Positions 62,423 through 64,000 of a stretch of 64,000 bases of DNA are shown piece after piece (the stretch's first letter is position 1; every line of letters begins with the position of its first letter). The position numbers and the translations under genes are program-made. The notes under the pieces were generated by a model. The model had not been told where the DNA came from, searched no databases, and saw only the letters and a program-made list of their open reading frames with translations. This stretch comes from Frankia casuarinae (GTDB lineage Bacteria; Actinomycetota; Actinomycetes; Frankiales; Frankiaceae). The DNA is taken from assembly GCF_000013345.1 (NCBI RefSeq), contig NC_007777.1, positions 1,612,001 to 1,676,000 on the forward strand, in the 5' to 3' direction.

Positions 62423-63610
62423 TCAGGGGCAGCGGGTAACCGGTCGTCCCTTCCATCGGGCGGTACCCCGCCGACGACGCCACCACGACACCGCAGTCAG
62501 GTAGCCCAACAGGCTCACGGAAGCCGGATGAGCGGCGGCGTCGGGCCAGCTCCGGCCGCCCGTGCGGCGGGCGGCGAGCACCCGGCCGGCGACCCCGGCG
62601 AGGTACCCGACCGCGCCCGGGCCCGAGCCACCCAGTGCCGCCACCGCCGGCACGACGAACAGCCAGGCCAGCATGCCGATCTGCCCGACGCTGCCGAGCG
62701 TGCTTCCACCGGCGACGGCCAGCGACTTCGCGTAGCCGTCCCGCAGCTGTGACCATCCGGAGTACATCCGGTTGACCGCGAGATCGGTGCCGTCCACGAC
62801 CACTCCCCGCCCGCCGGCACGCTTGAGCCTGCGCAGCAGGGCGACATCCTCGATGACCTGGTCCCGGACACCCTCGTGGCCGCCGGCCCGGCGGTAGGCC
62901 GCCACGTCCACGGCCAGCAGCTGTCCGCCCGCCGCCGAAAGCGACGGCCGGGCGGAGCGTTCGGCCAGCCGCAGCGGCAGCAGCGCCAGCCACGACCACT
63001 GGAGCAGGGGTTGGATCAGCCTTTCGGCGACACCGGCCGCCTCCTGACGCGGGTAGGGCGAGACGAGGTCGAGGCCGGCGTCCCGCAGGAGGAGAACGGT
63101 CCGCGCGACGCCGTCGGGGGCCACCGTGACGTCGGCGTCGACGAAGACGAGGACCGTGCCTGTGGCCGCCGCCGCGGCCCGGGCGCAGGCGTGCGGTTTG
63201 CCGAGCCAGCCGGCGGGCGGCTCCGCACCGCGCAGCGCGACGATCCGGTTGTCCCTCGCCGCCCACCGCGCGAGGATCTCCCCGGTGCCGTCGGTGGAAC
63301 CGTCGTCGTAGACGAGGATCTCGAGGTCGGGCACCCACCGTGAGCCGAGCAGGGCCGACAGGCACCGCGGCAGGCTCCTGGCCTCGTCGCGGACGGGTAG
63401 CACGACCGTCACCCGTTCGCGTACCGGCCGGGCCGGCGGTGGGACGCGTAGCAGCCGCGCGTTCACCGCCGTGTGCACGGCGATGGCGGTGGACGCCACC
63501 GCGGCGGACCGTACCGCACCCGACCAGCATCGCCCGGCAAGCCACCGGGCCGGGGATCTCGGTACCGTCCGGTGCCTCGTCCCGTGCCCTGTCCGCCACG
63601 GCGCCGTCAT
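62423..63610 (-). CDS. Family 2 glycosyltransferase, carotenoid cluster
   Basis: 395 residues from ATG 63610, overlapping the upstream CruF-like gene by four bases (ATGA). GT2 fold: VTVVLPVRDEARSLP, YDDGSTDGTGE (D102-D103), metal-binding VDAD (157-160) and VIEDVALLRRLKRAGG, followed by C-terminal membrane helices. It resembles carotenoid glycosyltransferases such as CrtQ/CruC. It probably attaches a sugar to a hydroxylated carotenoid at the membrane. Other membrane-lipid acceptors are possible. Confidence 0.82.
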   Translation of the reverse strand: MTAPWRTGHGTRHRTVPRSPARWLAGRCWSGAVRSAAVASTAIAVHTAVNARLLRVPPPARPVRERVTVVLPVRDEARSLPRCLSALLGSRWVPDLEILVYDDGSTDGTGEILARWAARDNRIVALRGAEPPAGWLGKPHACARAAAAATGTVLVFVDADVTVAPDGVARTVLLLRDAGLDLVSPYPRQEAAGVAERLIQPLLQWSWLALLPLRLAERSARPSLSAAGGQLLAVDVAAYRRAGGHEGVRDQVIEDVALLRRLKRAGGRGVVVDGTDLAVNRMYSGWSQLRDGYAKSLAVAGGSTLGSVGQIGMLAWLFVVPAVAALGGSGPGAVGYLAGVAGRVLAARRTGGRSWPDAAAHPASVSLLGYLTAVSWWRRRRGTARWKGRPVTRCP

Positions 63611-64000
63611 CGTGGTGGGGAGCCCGCCGGGACCGGGCGGTCCCCGGCCCGGGCACGGTCCCGGGGTCCGGCCCGGGCCGCCGCGACGAGCGCAGCCCCC
63701 ATCGCGATCCCGCCGGCCGCGGCCACACCGGGACGGTCGAAGAAGGTGAGGTTCGCCAGCGTCGAGGAGACGTAGGCCCACAGGAGAAGGGCGAGCGGGG
63801 CGCGCTCGTCGCGAGCCGTGCTCCCGGCCTGGTCCGGAAGCGCCGTCAACGCCGCGGTCATGGCGATCGCGACGGCCACCCAGCCGGCGGTGTTGGTGAG
63901 TGGGATTCCGTTGAGCGTCGGGCCGCCGCCGAGCCACCGCCAGTACCCCGCGGCGACCATCTGCGGGTCGATGAAAAGATCCCAGGCCGCGAGGACGAGC
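63607..64000 (-). CDS. cruF: CruF-like carotenoid biosynthesis protein (5' part beyond window)
   Basis: An open frame enters from the right edge and ends at 63607. The visible ~130 residues begin LVLAAWDLFIDPQMVAAGYW and contain GIPLTNTAGWVAVAIA, the C-terminal signature of CruF/DUF422 membrane proteins. CruF hydrates the psi end of lycopene-type carotenoids, giving the 1'-hydroxyl later glycosylated. Several helices are visible; the tail GPRDRARAGDRPVPAG is basic. The glycosyltransferase gene overlaps its stop. Confidence 0.85.
   Translation of the reverse strand, partial: LVLAAWDLFIDPQMVAAGYWRWLGGGPTLNGIPLTNTAGWVAVAIAMTAALTALPDQAGSTARDERAPLALLLWAYVSSTLANLTFFDRPGVAAAGGIAMGAALVAAARAGPRDRARAGDRPVPAGSPPR

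Noticed and set aside
1-64000. Insertion sequences, phage genes, cas genes, rRNA, riboswitches
   Set aside because: No transposase, integrase, Cas or rRNA sequence was recognised, and no leader matched cobalamin, TPP, FMN, SAM or ydaO-type riboswitch cores on reading. This does not exclude rare classes.

Overview
The window is very GC-rich DNA from a filamentous, sporulating actinomycete, most likely Frankia or a close relative. This identification is an inference from gene content and was not database-checked. Supporting signs are an SsgB-type sporulation protein, the phosphatidylinositol mannoside genes (pgsA1, a PIM acyltransferase, pimA), the actinobacterial families DUF3145, DUF4193 and DUF3097, a WXG100-like protein, frequent GTG starts, and the conserved order HIT / pgsA1 / acyltransferase / pimA / pdxS / pdxT / yebC / ruvCAB / yajC / secDF / apt / relA / ppi seen in mycobacteria and streptomycetes.

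Layout. Bases 1-5.5 kb hold the 3' end of cysN, a WXG100-like gene pair, a RibD-type reductase, a ZapE-type ATPase and a tiny membrane protein. From 5.6 to 12.8 kb lie the three trehalose genes treX, treY and treZ, all on the minus strand; a 694-base spacer before treZ carries a small CRISPR-like array with two nearly identical spacers. From 12.9 to 20.4 kb come an NfeD/SPFH membrane pair, DUF3145, DUF4193, pncA, DUF3097, a cell-wall amidase, a tRNA Gly-Cys-Val cluster and pabB. ssgB and tRNA-Val(CAC) follow, then about 1.3 kb with no convincing gene.

From 22.8 to 44.5 kb is the conserved housekeeping block: HIT protein, an EF-G-like GTPase on the opposite strand, PIM lipid synthesis, PLP synthase (pdxST), Holliday-junction processing (ruvCAB), Sec accessory proteins (yajC, secD, secF), apt, and two tandem RelA/SpoT homologues whose motifs suggest divided synthetase and hydrolase roles, then cutA. 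From 44.5 to 50.4 kb are an XRE-TPR regulator, a DEAH helicase, a membrane-anchored cyclophilin and serS. From 50.3 kb to the end carotenoid genes (phytoene synthase, phytoene desaturase, polyprenyl diphosphate synthase, then a CrtD-like oxidoreductase, a glycosyltransferase and a CruF-like gene cut by the window edge) alternate with a MoxR/DUF58/VWA operon, a DUF4097 protein, metF and a CDP-alcohol phosphotransferase.

A recurring feature is short tandem repeats. Inside genes the periods are 9, 15 or 18 bases, so frame is kept; between genes periods of 7, 8, 15, 16, 18, 20 and 31 occur. Several sit at gene starts or ends, and one supplies repeated in-frame GTG start codons to the prenyl synthase gene. 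No transposase, integrase, rRNA or cas gene was found.
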